A DNA stretch of 64,000 bases from GJ-E10 sp035625725 (GTDB taxonomy: Bacteria > Pseudomonadota > Gammaproteobacteria > Burkholderiales > Burkholderiaceae_F), in the NCBI GenBank assembly GCA_035625725.1, contig DASPPB010000075.1:1-64000 (forward strand). The letters run 5' to 3'. The notes beneath the pieces were generated by a model, which searched no databases, had not been told where the DNA came from, and saw nothing but the letters and a program-made list of their open reading frames with translations. The translations under genes were made by a program, and so were the position numbers. Positions 26,886 through 35,186 of this stretch are shown in pieces. The number at the start of each line of letters is the position of its first letter. Positions within the stretch are counted from its first letter, which is position 1.

Positions 26886-27287
26886 ATGAAATTCGTAATC
26901 GACAATATCGCACTGATCGCCATGGCTTTGGTGAGCGGCGGCTTGCTGGTCTGGCCGCTGCTGCGCGCGCGCGCCGGTGGCCCGAGTCTGGGTACGCTGG
27001 CGGCCACGCAGCTGATGAATGCGCGCGATGTGCAGATTGTGGACGTGCGCCCGGCCAACGAGTTTAGCGGCGGTTCGCTGCCAAATGCGAAGAACTTGCC
27101 GCTCACCGAGGTTGCGCAGCGTGCCGCGGAACTGCGCAAGGACCGGCCCGTGCTTGTCGTTTGCGATCTCGGCCGCAGGGCCTCGCTGGCAGCCGTCAAG
27201 CTCCGATCCGCGGGCATCAGCGAGGTCTACATCCTCGCCGGCGGCCTGCAGGCCTGGCGTGCTGCCGGTTTGCCGATGGCCAAGTAG
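26886..27287 (+). CDS. Membrane-anchored single-domain rhodanese
   Basis: A 133-residue protein with an N-terminal hydrophobic helix (about 5-24) and one rhodanese domain facing either side of the membrane. The catalytic cysteine is C93 in VVCDLGRRAS, and IVDVRPANEFSGGSL and YILAGGLQAWRAAGLP are the standard flanking motifs. Such proteins sit before grxC and secB in many proteobacteria. It transfers sulfane sulfur in general; the physiological acceptor is unknown. The glutaredoxin gene begins 13 nt after its stop. Confidence 0.88.
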   Translation: MKFVIDNIALIAMALVSGGLLVWPLLRARAGGPSLGTLAATQLMNARDVQIVDVRPANEFSGGSLPNAKNLPLTEVAQRAAELRKDRPVLVVCDLGRRASLAAVKLRSAGISEVYILAGGLQAWRAAGLPMAK

Positions 27288-27300
27288 GGAAGCGCGGGGC

Positions 27301-27561
27301 ATGAGTGCGAAGGTGCGCATGTATAGCAGCGGTTTTTGCGCGTTTTGCCGCCGTGCGGAAGCGCTGCTGGTCGCGCGCGGCGTCAAGAACATCGAGAATC
27401 TGCGTGTGGACCAGGACCCGCAGCTACTCGCCGAGATGGTCCGTATCACGGGGCGGCGTACGGTGCCGCAGATCTTCATCAACGAACGCCACGTGGGCGG
27501 TTACGACGACCTGGCGGCCCTGGACCGCAATGGCGAGCTCGCTGCGCTGCTCGCCGCCTGA
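27301..27561 (+). CDS. grxC: Glutaredoxin 3-like protein
   Basis: Small dithiol oxidoreductase of 86 residues. The active site is CAFC (C13, C16) instead of the usual CPYC. TVPQIFINERHVGGYDDLAAL is the conserved cis-Pro and glutathione-binding part, so the fold is that of GrxC. The Pro to Ala and Tyr to Phe changes could alter redox potential, but both cysteines stay. It lies between a rhodanese gene and secB. Start ATG at 27301. Confidence 0.88.
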   Translation: MSAKVRMYSSGFCAFCRRAEALLVARGVKNIENLRVDQDPQLLAEMVRITGRRTVPQIFINERHVGGYDDLAALDRNGELAALLAA

Positions 27562-27671
27562 AGGCGACGGCCGCCCTCGGGTCCGCCGCGCGCCTGGGCC
27601 GGCAGCGCGTGAGCACAGCACGAATCGGCGCTCGGCGCGCCACGAACCCATTTTGAGCAGCGAGGCCAGTC

Positions 27672-28190
27672 ATGACCAAAGACGACAACCGCAGCAGTAC
27701 CGATCCGGCAGCCAGTGCTGCATCCGCGCCCGTGTTTCAGCTGCAGCGGGTGTATCTGAAGGATGCTTCGTTGGAGATGCCCAATGCGCCGCAGATCTTT
27801 CTCGAACAAGGAACGCCGCAAATCGAAGTGCAGCTCGATGTCAGCCATGACAGCGTCGTCGAGGGCGTGACCGAGGTGGTCGTTCGCGTGACCGTGACGG
27901 CGCGCCTGAGCGAAAAAGTCCTGTTTCTCGTGGAGGCCAAACAGGCCGGGATCTTTGAGCTGCGCGGCATTCCCGAGCCGCAGCTAGCCGCGGTCTTGGG
28001 CATCGTCTGCCCCGGCATCATCTATCCCTATTTGAGGGCAAACGTTGCCGATTTGCTCACCCGCACGGGGCTGCCTCCGATTCATTTGGCGGAAATCAAC
28101 TTCGAGGCCTTGTATCAGCAACGCGCCGGGCAGGGGCCCGCGTCGGGTTCCGGGCTGATCATCCCGACCTCCTCGCAGACGCGTCAGTAG
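27672..28190 (+). CDS. secB: Protein-export chaperone SecB
   Basis: Cytoplasmic tetrameric chaperone that keeps Sec substrates unfolded and hands them to SecA. The 172-residue protein shows the family pattern: FQLQRVYLKDASLEMPNAP, the beta-strand segment VRVTVTARLSEKVLFLVEAKQAGIFEL, and CPGIIYPYLRANVADLLTRTGLPPIHLAEINF. The C-terminus is Ser/Gly-rich. gpsA follows 38 nt downstream, an order common in proteobacteria. Confidence 0.95.
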   Translation: MTKDDNRSSTDPAASAASAPVFQLQRVYLKDASLEMPNAPQIFLEQGTPQIEVQLDVSHDSVVEGVTEVVVRVTVTARLSEKVLFLVEAKQAGIFELRGIPEPQLAAVLGIVCPGIIYPYLRANVADLLTRTGLPPIHLAEINFEALYQQRAGQGPASGSGLIIPTSSQTRQ

Positions 28191-28228
28191 ATCCGGGCGG
28201 TTGGCTGCGCATCGTCGCCCGACCTAAC

Positions 28229-29218
28229 GTGCGCATTGCCATTCTCGGCTCCGGTGCGTGGGGCACAGCGCTCGCCACGACGCTGGCGGCGCGCCGGCCC
28301 ACGGTGCTCTGGTCACGCAGCTGCGAGCTGGCCGAGCACATGCAGCAGCAGCGGCACAACGATCGCTATCTGCCGGGGCGGAACTTGGATCCCGCTTTGC
28401 GCGTGACCTGCGAGCTTGATCTCGCGCTCGAGCACGCCGCCGACGGGCTGCTGCTGCTCGCCGTTCCTATCGCTTCGTTGCGCGGCGTGCTCGTGCAATT
28501 GCGGCAGCGCTCCTTTGCCGGCGCCTGTGTCTGGCTGTGCAAGGGGCTCGAGCGCGACAGCGGCATGCTCGCGCACCAGATCGTCGCCTCCGAACTGCCG
28601 CACAACGCAAGCGGTCCCCTGTCCGGACCCAGCTTCGCAGAGGAAGTCGCGCAGGGACTTCCCACCGCGCTGGTCGTTGCGGGCACCAAAGCCCTTTGCG
28701 AGCGCGTCACTGCCGCTGTGCACGGCGGAAATCTGCGCATCTATTCGACCGATGACGTGATCGGCGTGGAGGTGGGCGGCGCCGTGAAGAACGTTATGGC
28801 AATTGCAACCGGCATCGCGGATGCGCTGCACCTGGGCCACAATGCGCGGGCCGCGCTGATCACGCGCGGCCTGACCGAGACGCGTCGCTTCGGACAGGCG
28901 CTGGGGGCGCGCGCCGAGACCTTCACCGGGTTGACGGGACTCGGCGACCTGATTCTGACGGCTACCGGTGACCCGTCGCGCAACCGGCGCATTGGCCTGG
29001 CCCTGGGCAACGGCATCGCGCTGGCCGAGGCCTTGGCAGGCCTAGGCCACGTCGCCGAAGGCGTGTGGTCGGCGCCCGCAATCGTGGCGCGCGCGCGCGC
29101 TCTGGGCATCGAGATGCCCATCACGCAGGCCGTGTGCGCGGTGCTCGAGGGCACGGTCACGCCCCGCGATGCTGTCGAACAGTTGCTTTCGCGCGACCCT
29201 CGTGCCGAGGGGCCCTGA
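28229..29218 (+). CDS. gpsA: NAD(P)-dependent glycerol-3-phosphate dehydrogenase GpsA
   Basis: Makes sn-glycerol 3-phosphate from dihydroxyacetone phosphate for phospholipid synthesis. The dinucleotide motif GSGAWGTALA is at 7-16. The segments SGPSFAEEVAQGLPTA, VEVGGAVKNVMAIATGI (catalytic Lys) and GLGDLILTATGDPSRNRR are diagnostic. The protein has 329 residues and the start is GTG. It follows secB by 38 nt; a sco-type gene follows. Confidence 0.95.
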   Translation: MRIAILGSGAWGTALATTLAARRPTVLWSRSCELAEHMQQQRHNDRYLPGRNLDPALRVTCELDLALEHAADGLLLLAVPIASLRGVLVQLRQRSFAGACVWLCKGLERDSGMLAHQIVASELPHNASGPLSGPSFAEEVAQGLPTALVVAGTKALCERVTAAVHGGNLRIYSTDDVIGVEVGGAVKNVMAIATGIADALHLGHNARAALITRGLTETRRFGQALGARAETFTGLTGLGDLILTATGDPSRNRRIGLALGNGIALAEALAGLGHVAEGVWSAPAIVARARALGIEMPITQAVCAVLEGTVTPRDAVEQLLSRDPRAEGP

Positions 29219-29272
29219 GGTGGGTGCTGCGGCGCCGGGCTCCGCGATGGGCTACTCGGGGGGAAATTGCGC

Positions 29273-29908
29273 GTGAAACGACCTCGCCTGGTCTTTGCCG
29301 GCGTGCTGCTCGTGGCAATCGGCGCGCTGGCCGTCTGGCGCTTCTGGCCATCGACGAGCGCCGGCCCGACACTGCCCGCGGGGCAGTCGCTGGACGTTGC
29401 CCAGCTCGAGGCGCTCGCGCCGCTGCCGCCCTTCGCATTGGAACGCGCGGGCACTGTGCTTACCCCCGCGGAGCTGCGCGGGCGCTGGGCGTTTTTTTTC
29501 TTCGGCTACACCAACTGTCCCGACGCCTGCCCCGCGACCTTGGGCGTTCTGAGCCACGTACAAGAAGCCCTCAGAGCCCAGGGCATCGAAGCGCCGCGCA
29601 TCGTCTTCGTCTCGCTGGACCCGCAGCGCGACACGCCCGAGCTGCTTGCGCGGTACACGGAAGCTTTTGGCGCCGACACGATTGGCGCAACGGGCAGCGA
29701 CGCGGCGCTGCAGCCCTTGGTGAGTTTCTTCGGCATCGCCTTCGAGCGCAAAGACCAAGTCGACAAGGTCAACTACACGGTCGACCACACCACGAACTTT
29801 TTCCTCGTGACACCCGATGGCCGCTGGCTCGCGACCTTCGCCCCCGCCGATGACGCCGAAGCGGTTCTCGACGACACGCTCAAGCTCATCCGCATGCCGC
29901 TGCCTTGA
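29273..29908 (+). CDS. SCO1/SenC-type copper protein
   Basis: Membrane-anchored thioredoxin-fold protein of 211 residues that helps assemble the CuA site of cytochrome oxidase or acts in redox control. A single hydrophobic anchor is near the N-terminus (about 6-25). The copper ligands are C82 and C86 in YTNCPDAC and H172 in TVDHTTNFFLV. The start is placed at the GTG at 29273 because a purine-rich GGGGGGAAA stands at the right distance; a TTG two codons upstream is too close to it. Its neighbour is a HiPIP gene, so the pair is respiratory in character. Confidence 0.87.
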   Translation: MKRPRLVFAGVLLVAIGALAVWRFWPSTSAGPTLPAGQSLDVAQLEALAPLPPFALERAGTVLTPAELRGRWAFFFFGYTNCPDACPATLGVLSHVQEALRAQGIEAPRIVFVSLDPQRDTPELLARYTEAFGADTIGATGSDAALQPLVSFFGIAFERKDQVDKVNYTVDHTTNFFLVTPDGRWLATFAPADDAEAVLDDTLKLIRMPLP

Positions 29909-30046
29909 ACAAAAAAAGCGCGAACGCAGGGGGAAAACCACATTGCGGTTGTTGGTATAGGCGCCTGATTTCCCAGAAAAGACCCCCTCCAATGGGCTGC
30001 TTTTGGCGAAACCCAACGCCCCCCGGCGCTCTAGGATATCTTCCAA

Positions 30047-30070
30047 ACACCGCGCCCGCGGGCGCGGTGT
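30047..30070. repeat. Perfect 24-bp GC-rich palindrome
   Basis: ACACCGCGCCCG is followed directly by its reverse complement, giving a perfect 24-bp palindrome in the 265-nt spacer between the sco gene and the HiPIP gene. There is no T-tract, so a simple intrinsic terminator is unlikely. A protein-binding site or a cruciform-type stem in the HiPIP leader are alternatives. The rest of the spacer shows nothing else I can name. Confidence 0.6.
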
Positions 30071-30173
30071 GCGCGGACCTGGAAGTCTTGCGGCGTTGGC
30101 CTACTCCAGGGTGCCGCGGCCGCGCGCAAGACGCCGCAGCCAAGCATGCCAGCGCCAAAGGGGTGACCCGACC

Positions 30174-30479
30174 ATGAAGAACCGTCGCGACTTTGTCCTC
30201 AAATTCGTTCCTCTGGCGGGCGCTGCCTTCGCGCTGCCCCGAGCGGCCCTGGCCGATGTCCCGCTACTGACGGAATCCGATCCGATGGCCAAGGTGATGG
30301 GTTTTCGCCTCGACACAACGAAAGCCGATCACACAAAATATCCGAAGCACACCAACGACCAGATGTGCGCCAAGTGCCTGCACTTCACGAGCCCCGGTGC
30401 CGACTCGGCACGGTGCGATCTGTTTAACAAGATCGTTCCCAAGGGTGGCTGGTGCAGCGGCTTTACTCGACACGGCTAA
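30174..30479 (+). CDS. High-potential iron-sulfur protein (HiPIP)
   Basis: Small periplasmic electron carrier with one [4Fe-4S] cluster (101-residue precursor). The N-terminus KNRRDFVLKF followed by a hydrophobic stretch to about residue 27 is a Tat-type signal, expected because HiPIPs are exported folded. The four cluster cysteines are C65, C68, C81 and C94, with the Gly-Trp-Cys motif GGWCSGF at the end. The ATG at 30174 is used; the upstream open frame has no signal peptide. HiPIPs carry electrons to reaction centres or oxidases in purple and some respiring proteobacteria. Confidence 0.93.
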   Translation: MKNRRDFVLKFVPLAGAAFALPRAALADVPLLTESDPMAKVMGFRLDTTKADHTKYPKHTNDQMCAKCLHFTSPGADSARCDLFNKIVPKGGWCSGFTRHG

Positions 30480-30549
30480 GCGCCGCCCGCACGAGGAGCC
30501 GCCAAGGTCCGCGTCGCGGCACAAGGCCCGAGCGCTTTGTGCTGCGGCC

Positions 30550-33375
30550 TTACTCGGGTTGGCTGCTCAATTGCCGAGCAATCTGTGCCCGCGCCTCGCC
30601 GCGCAGCTTCACCGCGCTCGCAAAAACATCGTCGGCCGAAGCCGTGGGATAGATCGGCGCGCCGATCTCGATGTGGATCGCCCCGCGGCGCATCCACCAG
30701 GTGCCGTCGGGCAGGACGCTACGACTGCCACGAATCGTCACCGGTACGACGGCCACGCGCGCGCGGGCCGCAGCCAGAAACGCTCCCAGAAGAAACGGCA
30801 GCAACCCCTCGCGGGCAACGAAGGTGCCCTCCGGAAAAACGATCAGCGAGCGACCTTGCGCCACCGCGTCGGCCATTCGATTGGCGTCCTCGACACTGCG
30901 CTTGAGATCGAAGCGCTCGACGTATTGCACACCGAGACGGGTGAGGTAGCGGCCCGCGAGGAACTGCGCGCGCAGTTCGCGCTTGGCGACAAAGGCATAG
31001 GGCTGAGGCAGCGCCGCCAAGAGCAAAACGCTGTCGAGATAGCTTGCGTGGTTGGAAACCAAAATACAGGCTTCGTTGCGGGGCAGCCGATCCAAACCGC
31101 GGACCGACACCGCAATGCCTGCGCCTCGAAAGAACCGCCGCGCCGCACGTGCGCCCACCGCCCAAACGGCAGCCTCGGTAGGCGCGAACTCGGAGCGCAG
31201 CGAAGCGAGCAGCGCAAGCACCGAAAACAGCCCGGCCGCATACAGCCCGTAGAACGCATGCCTGAGCGCCGCCAACCCGTGGCGCAGTCGCGGCGCAATC
31301 GCGCCCAGCGCGAGGCGCAGCACCTGCGCGCGCGCCGTCGGCGTGGCCGCACCAATGCGGCCCTGTTCGTACAGCGCGCGACAAGCCGAGCGTCGCACCT
31401 TGCCGCTGGAAGTCTTCAAGACGGTGTGCGGCGGGGCAAGCACGATGTCGTCGGCCGGCTCGCCGATCACGTCGAAGACCGCCCGCGAGATCGCTTCTTG
31501 CACACGCGCGCGCTTTGCGCCGTCGCTGCTGCGGGCTTCTGCCAGTACGACGAGCCGCTCCGTGCCGGTACGGGGGTCGGCGCTGCCAAATACGGCCACG
31601 CTTCCCTTTCGCACCCCGGCGAGGGCGCCGACAGCCTCTTCGATCTGCTCCGGGTACAGGTTGCGGCCCCCGCGAATCACGATGTCCTTCTCGCGGCCGG
31701 TCAGATATACGTCGCCGTCGGCCATGTAGGCGCGGTCGCCGGTATCGAGCCAGCCGCCATGAAACAGGCGCGCGGTCTCAACCGCATTGCGGTAGTACCC
31801 GCACGTGGCCGACGGCCCCATGAACTGCAACGCTCCCTCGGTGCGCTCGCCCACTTCGTTGTCCGACGCGTCGACGATACGGATGGCGTGGCCTGCGAGC
31901 GGCCGGCCGCAGGCGACGAAGGCAAGTGCGGTGCTGTCTTCGGCCGCTGCCGGCACGGCGCGAGCCTCGCGCGAGAGCACTTCACGCTGTACCCGATCGA
32001 TGCGCGCCACACGGCCCAACGGAGGAAAGAGCAAGCCCACGGATGCTTCGGCCAGACCGTAGACGGGTGCGAGTGCTTCGGGCGCAAAGCCGTACTTGGC
32101 AAAGCGCTTCTGAAAGCGCTCGACCGTGCTCGCGCTCACGGCCTCGGCCCCGTTTAGCGCCAGGCGCCAGCAGCGCAGATCGAGCCCCTCGAGGAGCGCA
32201 TCGTCGATGCGCCGCAGGCACAGCTCGTAGGCGAAATTGGGTGCCGCCGACAGGGTCCCGCGAAAGCGGTGAATCGCCCAGAGCCAGCGCTGCGGCTTCG
32301 AAAGAAAAGCCAGGGGCGACATCACCACCAATGGGCAGCCGACGTACAGCGTGCCCAGGAAGGCACCTATCAAACCCATGTCGTGGTATAGCGGCAGCCA
32401 GCTCACGAAAACGTCGCGCGGCGTGACCTCGATGGCCTGCACAATCGCCCGGATGTTGGCGAGCAAGTTGGCATGGGTAAGCGTCACGCCCTTGGGGTTG
32501 CCGGTGCTGCCCGACGTGTACTGGATGAAGGCAATGTCTTCGCTGCGTACGGCAGCTGCGTGCAGTGCGCCCCCGAGCGTTGCGAGCTCCTGCGGGGTCA
32601 CCACGCGGCGCAGACCGGGCACGCGCGCCTGCAGCAGATGCGCGACGACCATCGCCTCGGCAACCGTGACCAGCAAAGCGGCCTGTGCGTTGTCCAGAAT
32701 GCCCGTGTGCCGAAGCACGTGATCTTGGAGCTGCGAGGCGCGCGCCGGCGGATAGATGGGCACCGGAATGCCTCCGGCCCGCAAGATCCCGAAATAGGTC
32801 TGGAAGTATTCGGGCGAGGTGGGCAACATGATCGCAACGCACCGCCCCGGGCGCAGGCCCGCGTGTTGCAGTCCGGCGGCAATCGCCTCGGCGCCCTGGG
32901 CGAGCGCCCGAAAACTGATCTCGTGCTGGGTCTCGTCAGCCAGGTAGATGATCTGCACCCGGTCGGGGTGCGTTGCAACGTGCCAGTCGAGCACCTCGAG
33001 GAGCGTGCCGGCGTTTTGTGGCATCTCGACGTCGTGCAAGATGCCCCGTTGCACCGGTGCCGTGGCCCGTGCCGCGCCTCGCACGCTGCCCGGACGGGCC
33101 GCTTCCACGGCGTCGAGCAGGTCGCGCACGCGCTCGGCGCGTGCGAGCGTGTCTTCGGGCAGATCGACGACCAGCGCCCGCTCGATGCGCAGCAGCAGTT
33201 CGACGCGCGACAAGCTGTCAAATCCCAGGTCGCGATCCAAAAAACTGTCGAGCGACACCGGAGGCGCAACCGATGCGTCACCGTGCAGATCTCGCAGCGT
33301 CTGCGCGATGACCGCAAGCAACGCCGCTTCGGCCGACCCGACGCGCGGCGTGTCCGGCGCCGCGACCTGGTTCAT
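30550..33375 (-). CDS. ACP / acyl-adenylating enzyme / 1-acylglycerol-phosphate-type acyltransferase fusion
   Basis: A 941-residue multidomain protein. An acyl-carrier domain (about 12-95) has its phosphopantetheine serine at S54 in GFDSLSRVELL. An AMP-forming ligase domain (about 120-690) of the fatty-acyl-AMP ligase type shows YTSGSTGNPKGVTLTHANL (286-304) and LDTGDRAY. A hydrophobic spacer follows, then an LPLAT acyltransferase domain (about 760-930) with HASYLD (H776, D781) and FPEGT (847-851). This order suggests that a free fatty acid is activated, loaded on the carrier and passed to a lysophospholipid or similar acceptor; that is inference. The ATG at 33375 starts before the carrier domain. 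It lies 182 nt downstream of the oxidoreductase operon on the same strand. Confidence 0.82.
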   Translation of the reverse strand: MNQVAAPDTPRVGSAEAALLAVIAQTLRDLHGDASVAPPVSLDSFLDRDLGFDSLSRVELLLRIERALVVDLPEDTLARAERVRDLLDAVEAARPGSVRGAARATAPVQRGILHDVEMPQNAGTLLEVLDWHVATHPDRVQIIYLADETQHEISFRALAQGAEAIAAGLQHAGLRPGRCVAIMLPTSPEYFQTYFGILRAGGIPVPIYPPARASQLQDHVLRHTGILDNAQAALLVTVAEAMVVAHLLQARVPGLRRVVTPQELATLGGALHAAAVRSEDIAFIQYTSGSTGNPKGVTLTHANLLANIRAIVQAIEVTPRDVFVSWLPLYHDMGLIGAFLGTLYVGCPLVVMSPLAFLSKPQRWLWAIHRFRGTLSAAPNFAYELCLRRIDDALLEGLDLRCWRLALNGAEAVSASTVERFQKRFAKYGFAPEALAPVYGLAEASVGLLFPPLGRVARIDRVQREVLSREARAVPAAAEDSTALAFVACGRPLAGHAIRIVDASDNEVGERTEGALQFMGPSATCGYYRNAVETARLFHGGWLDTGDRAYMADGDVYLTGREKDIVIRGGRNLYPEQIEEAVGALAGVRKGSVAVFGSADPRTGTERLVVLAEARSSDGAKRARVQEAISRAVFDVIGEPADDIVLAPPHTVLKTSSGKVRRSACRALYEQGRIGAATPTARAQVLRLALGAIAPRLRHGLAALRHAFYGLYAAGLFSVLALLASLRSEFAPTEAAVWAVGARAARRFFRGAGIAVSVRGLDRLPRNEACILVSNHASYLDSVLLLAALPQPYAFVAKRELRAQFLAGRYLTRLGVQYVERFDLKRSVEDANRMADAVAQGRSLIVFPEGTFVAREGLLPFLLGAFLAAARARVAVVPVTIRGSRSVLPDGTWWMRRGAIHIEIGAPIYPTASADDVFASAVKLRGEARAQIARQLSSQPE

Positions 33376-33557
33376 GTTGCGCTCGTCCCTCGGGTCGAGC
33401 GGAGCCGGGGCGAACGGCCCGCAAAATCCCCGCTGCCGAGCCGCTGCCGGGGCCTCATCGCAGGCGCAGCCCGAAGGGGTCCGCGCCGCCGGCCCGCACG
33501 AGGCCCCGCCGGCCTTCCGGTGTCGCAGCGCCAGACAGCGGCATCTCGCGCTTGCCT

Positions 33558-35186
33558 CTATACCGACTCGGGCACCATCTCGATGGCCCCGCACGGGCAC
33601 TCGGCGGCACAAATGCCACAGCCCTTACAGTAGTCGTAGTTAAACGCAAAGCGCTTGCCTGCGCCCAGCTTGATCACGGCATTGTCGGGACAAACACCGT
33701 AGCAGTTGTCGCACTCAAAACAATTGCCGCAACTCAGACAGCGGCGCGCTTCGAACAGCGCATTGTCCTCCGTCAAGCCGCCCTGCACCTCGTCAAAGCT
33801 GCTGGTGCGACGCGCGATTTCGAGCTGCGGACGCACGGTTTTCGGGGCATCGCTGTAATACCAGACGTTGAGCCGCTCAAAGGTGGCCAGCGCGTGCTTG
33901 GGCGCCGCGGGCACCCGCGCGCCGCGCAACCAAGCGTCGATACAGCGCGCCGCCTTCTTGCCGTGGCCCACCGCAACCGTGACGTTGCGCTGCGCGGGCA
34001 CCATGTCGCCGCCGGCGAACAGGCCCGGATGGCCGGTCATCATGGTCAGCGGGTCGACCTGCACCACGCCGTCCTTTAGCTCCAGCCCCGGAACGCCCTC
34101 GAGCAGCGAGAGGTCCACATCTTGTCCGAGTGCGAGCACCAGCGAGTCGGTCTCCAGCGTCTCGAACTCGCCCGTGGGCTGCGGATTGCCGCTGTCGTCG
34201 AGCGCCATTTTCTCGATGGTCAACGCGCCCTCGCCGGCGCGACGGATCGTCGAGAGCCACTTGACCATGACACCTTCTTGCAGCGCCTCTTCGAGCTCCA
34301 GGTCGTGCGCAGGCATCTTCTCCCGAGTGCGCCGATAGACGACGATGGCTTCGGTTGCGCCCAGACGCCGTGCCGTGCGCGCCACGTCGATCGCCGTATT
34401 GCCTCCGCCGTAGACCACGACCCTGCGCCCCAGCATCGGCGGTTCTTCCCCCTCCATCGAGCGCAGCACCGCGACGGCATCGAGAATACGCGCGCTGTCC
34501 TTCGCCGGGATGTAGGCGCGCTTGGCAATATGGGCGCCGACGGCGAGGAACACCGCGTCAAAGCGCCCGATGCGCATCTCGTCGGCAATGCATGCAACCC
34601 GCGCGTTGAGCTCCACGGCTACGCCCTGGTCCACAACGCGCTGCATCTCGCCATCGAGCACCTCGCGCGGCAGTCGGTAGCGGGGGATGCCAAAGCGCAG
34701 CATTCCACCGAGCATCGGACCGGCTTCCTTCACCGTGACCCCGTGCCCGAGGCAGCGCAGGTGGTAGGCGGCTGACATACCCGAGGGGCCGGCACCGACG
34801 ACGAGCACGTGCTTGCCCGACTCGGTCGCGGGCGGCGCAAAACCCCAGCCGCGCTTGAGCGCTTCATCACCGAGAAACCGCTCCACCGAGTTGATCCCCA
34901 CCGCCGCATCGAGCTGGCCCCGATTGCAGACCTCTTCGCACGAGTGGTAGCACACGCGCCCCATGATCGCCGGGAAGGGGTTTTCGCGCGTGAGGTGGCG
35001 CCACGCCGCTTCGTAGTCACCGCCTTCCGCACGGAACAACCAGCCTTGGATGTCCTCGCCCGCAGGACACTGCGCGTTGCACGGTGGCAGCCGGTCCACG
35101 TACACGGGGCGCTCGGTGCGCCACGAACCGGTCTTGTTGGCCAGCGAAGAGCCGGGGTCGAGCGTAATCGCAAAGGGTTTTTTCAC
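33558..35186 (-). CDS. 2-oxoacid:acceptor oxidoreductase, GltD-like FAD subunit with ferredoxin modules
   Basis: A 542-residue flavoprotein of the glutamate synthase small-subunit type fused to ferredoxin domains. N-terminal cluster cysteines are C36, C40, C79, C83 and C87; the FAD motif GAGPSG is at 131-136 and the NAD(P) motif YGGGNTAIDVA at 259-269. The C-terminus has two cysteine groups, 483-499 (CLSCGNCFECDNC) and 520-532 (CKGCGICAAECPCG). It probably moves electrons between the thiamine subunits and NAD(P), replacing a separate delta subunit, as in the related phenylglyoxylate:NAD oxidoreductase. The GTG start directly follows the stop of the beta gene. Confidence 0.8.
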   Translation of the reverse strand: MKKPFAITLDPGSSLANKTGSWRTERPVYVDRLPPCNAQCPAGEDIQGWLFRAEGGDYEAAWRHLTRENPFPAIMGRVCYHSCEEVCNRGQLDAAVGINSVERFLGDEALKRGWGFAPPATESGKHVLVVGAGPSGMSAAYHLRCLGHGVTVKEAGPMLGGMLRFGIPRYRLPREVLDGEMQRVVDQGVAVELNARVACIADEMRIGRFDAVFLAVGAHIAKRAYIPAKDSARILDAVAVLRSMEGEEPPMLGRRVVVYGGGNTAIDVARTARRLGATEAIVVYRRTREKMPAHDLELEEALQEGVMVKWLSTIRRAGEGALTIEKMALDDSGNPQPTGEFETLETDSLVLALGQDVDLSLLEGVPGLELKDGVVQVDPLTMMTGHPGLFAGGDMVPAQRNVTVAVGHGKKAARCIDAWLRGARVPAAPKHALATFERLNVWYYSDAPKTVRPQLEIARRTSSFDEVQGGLTEDNALFEARRCLSCGNCFECDNCYGVCPDNAVIKLGAGKRFAFNYDYCKGCGICAAECPCGAIEMVPESV

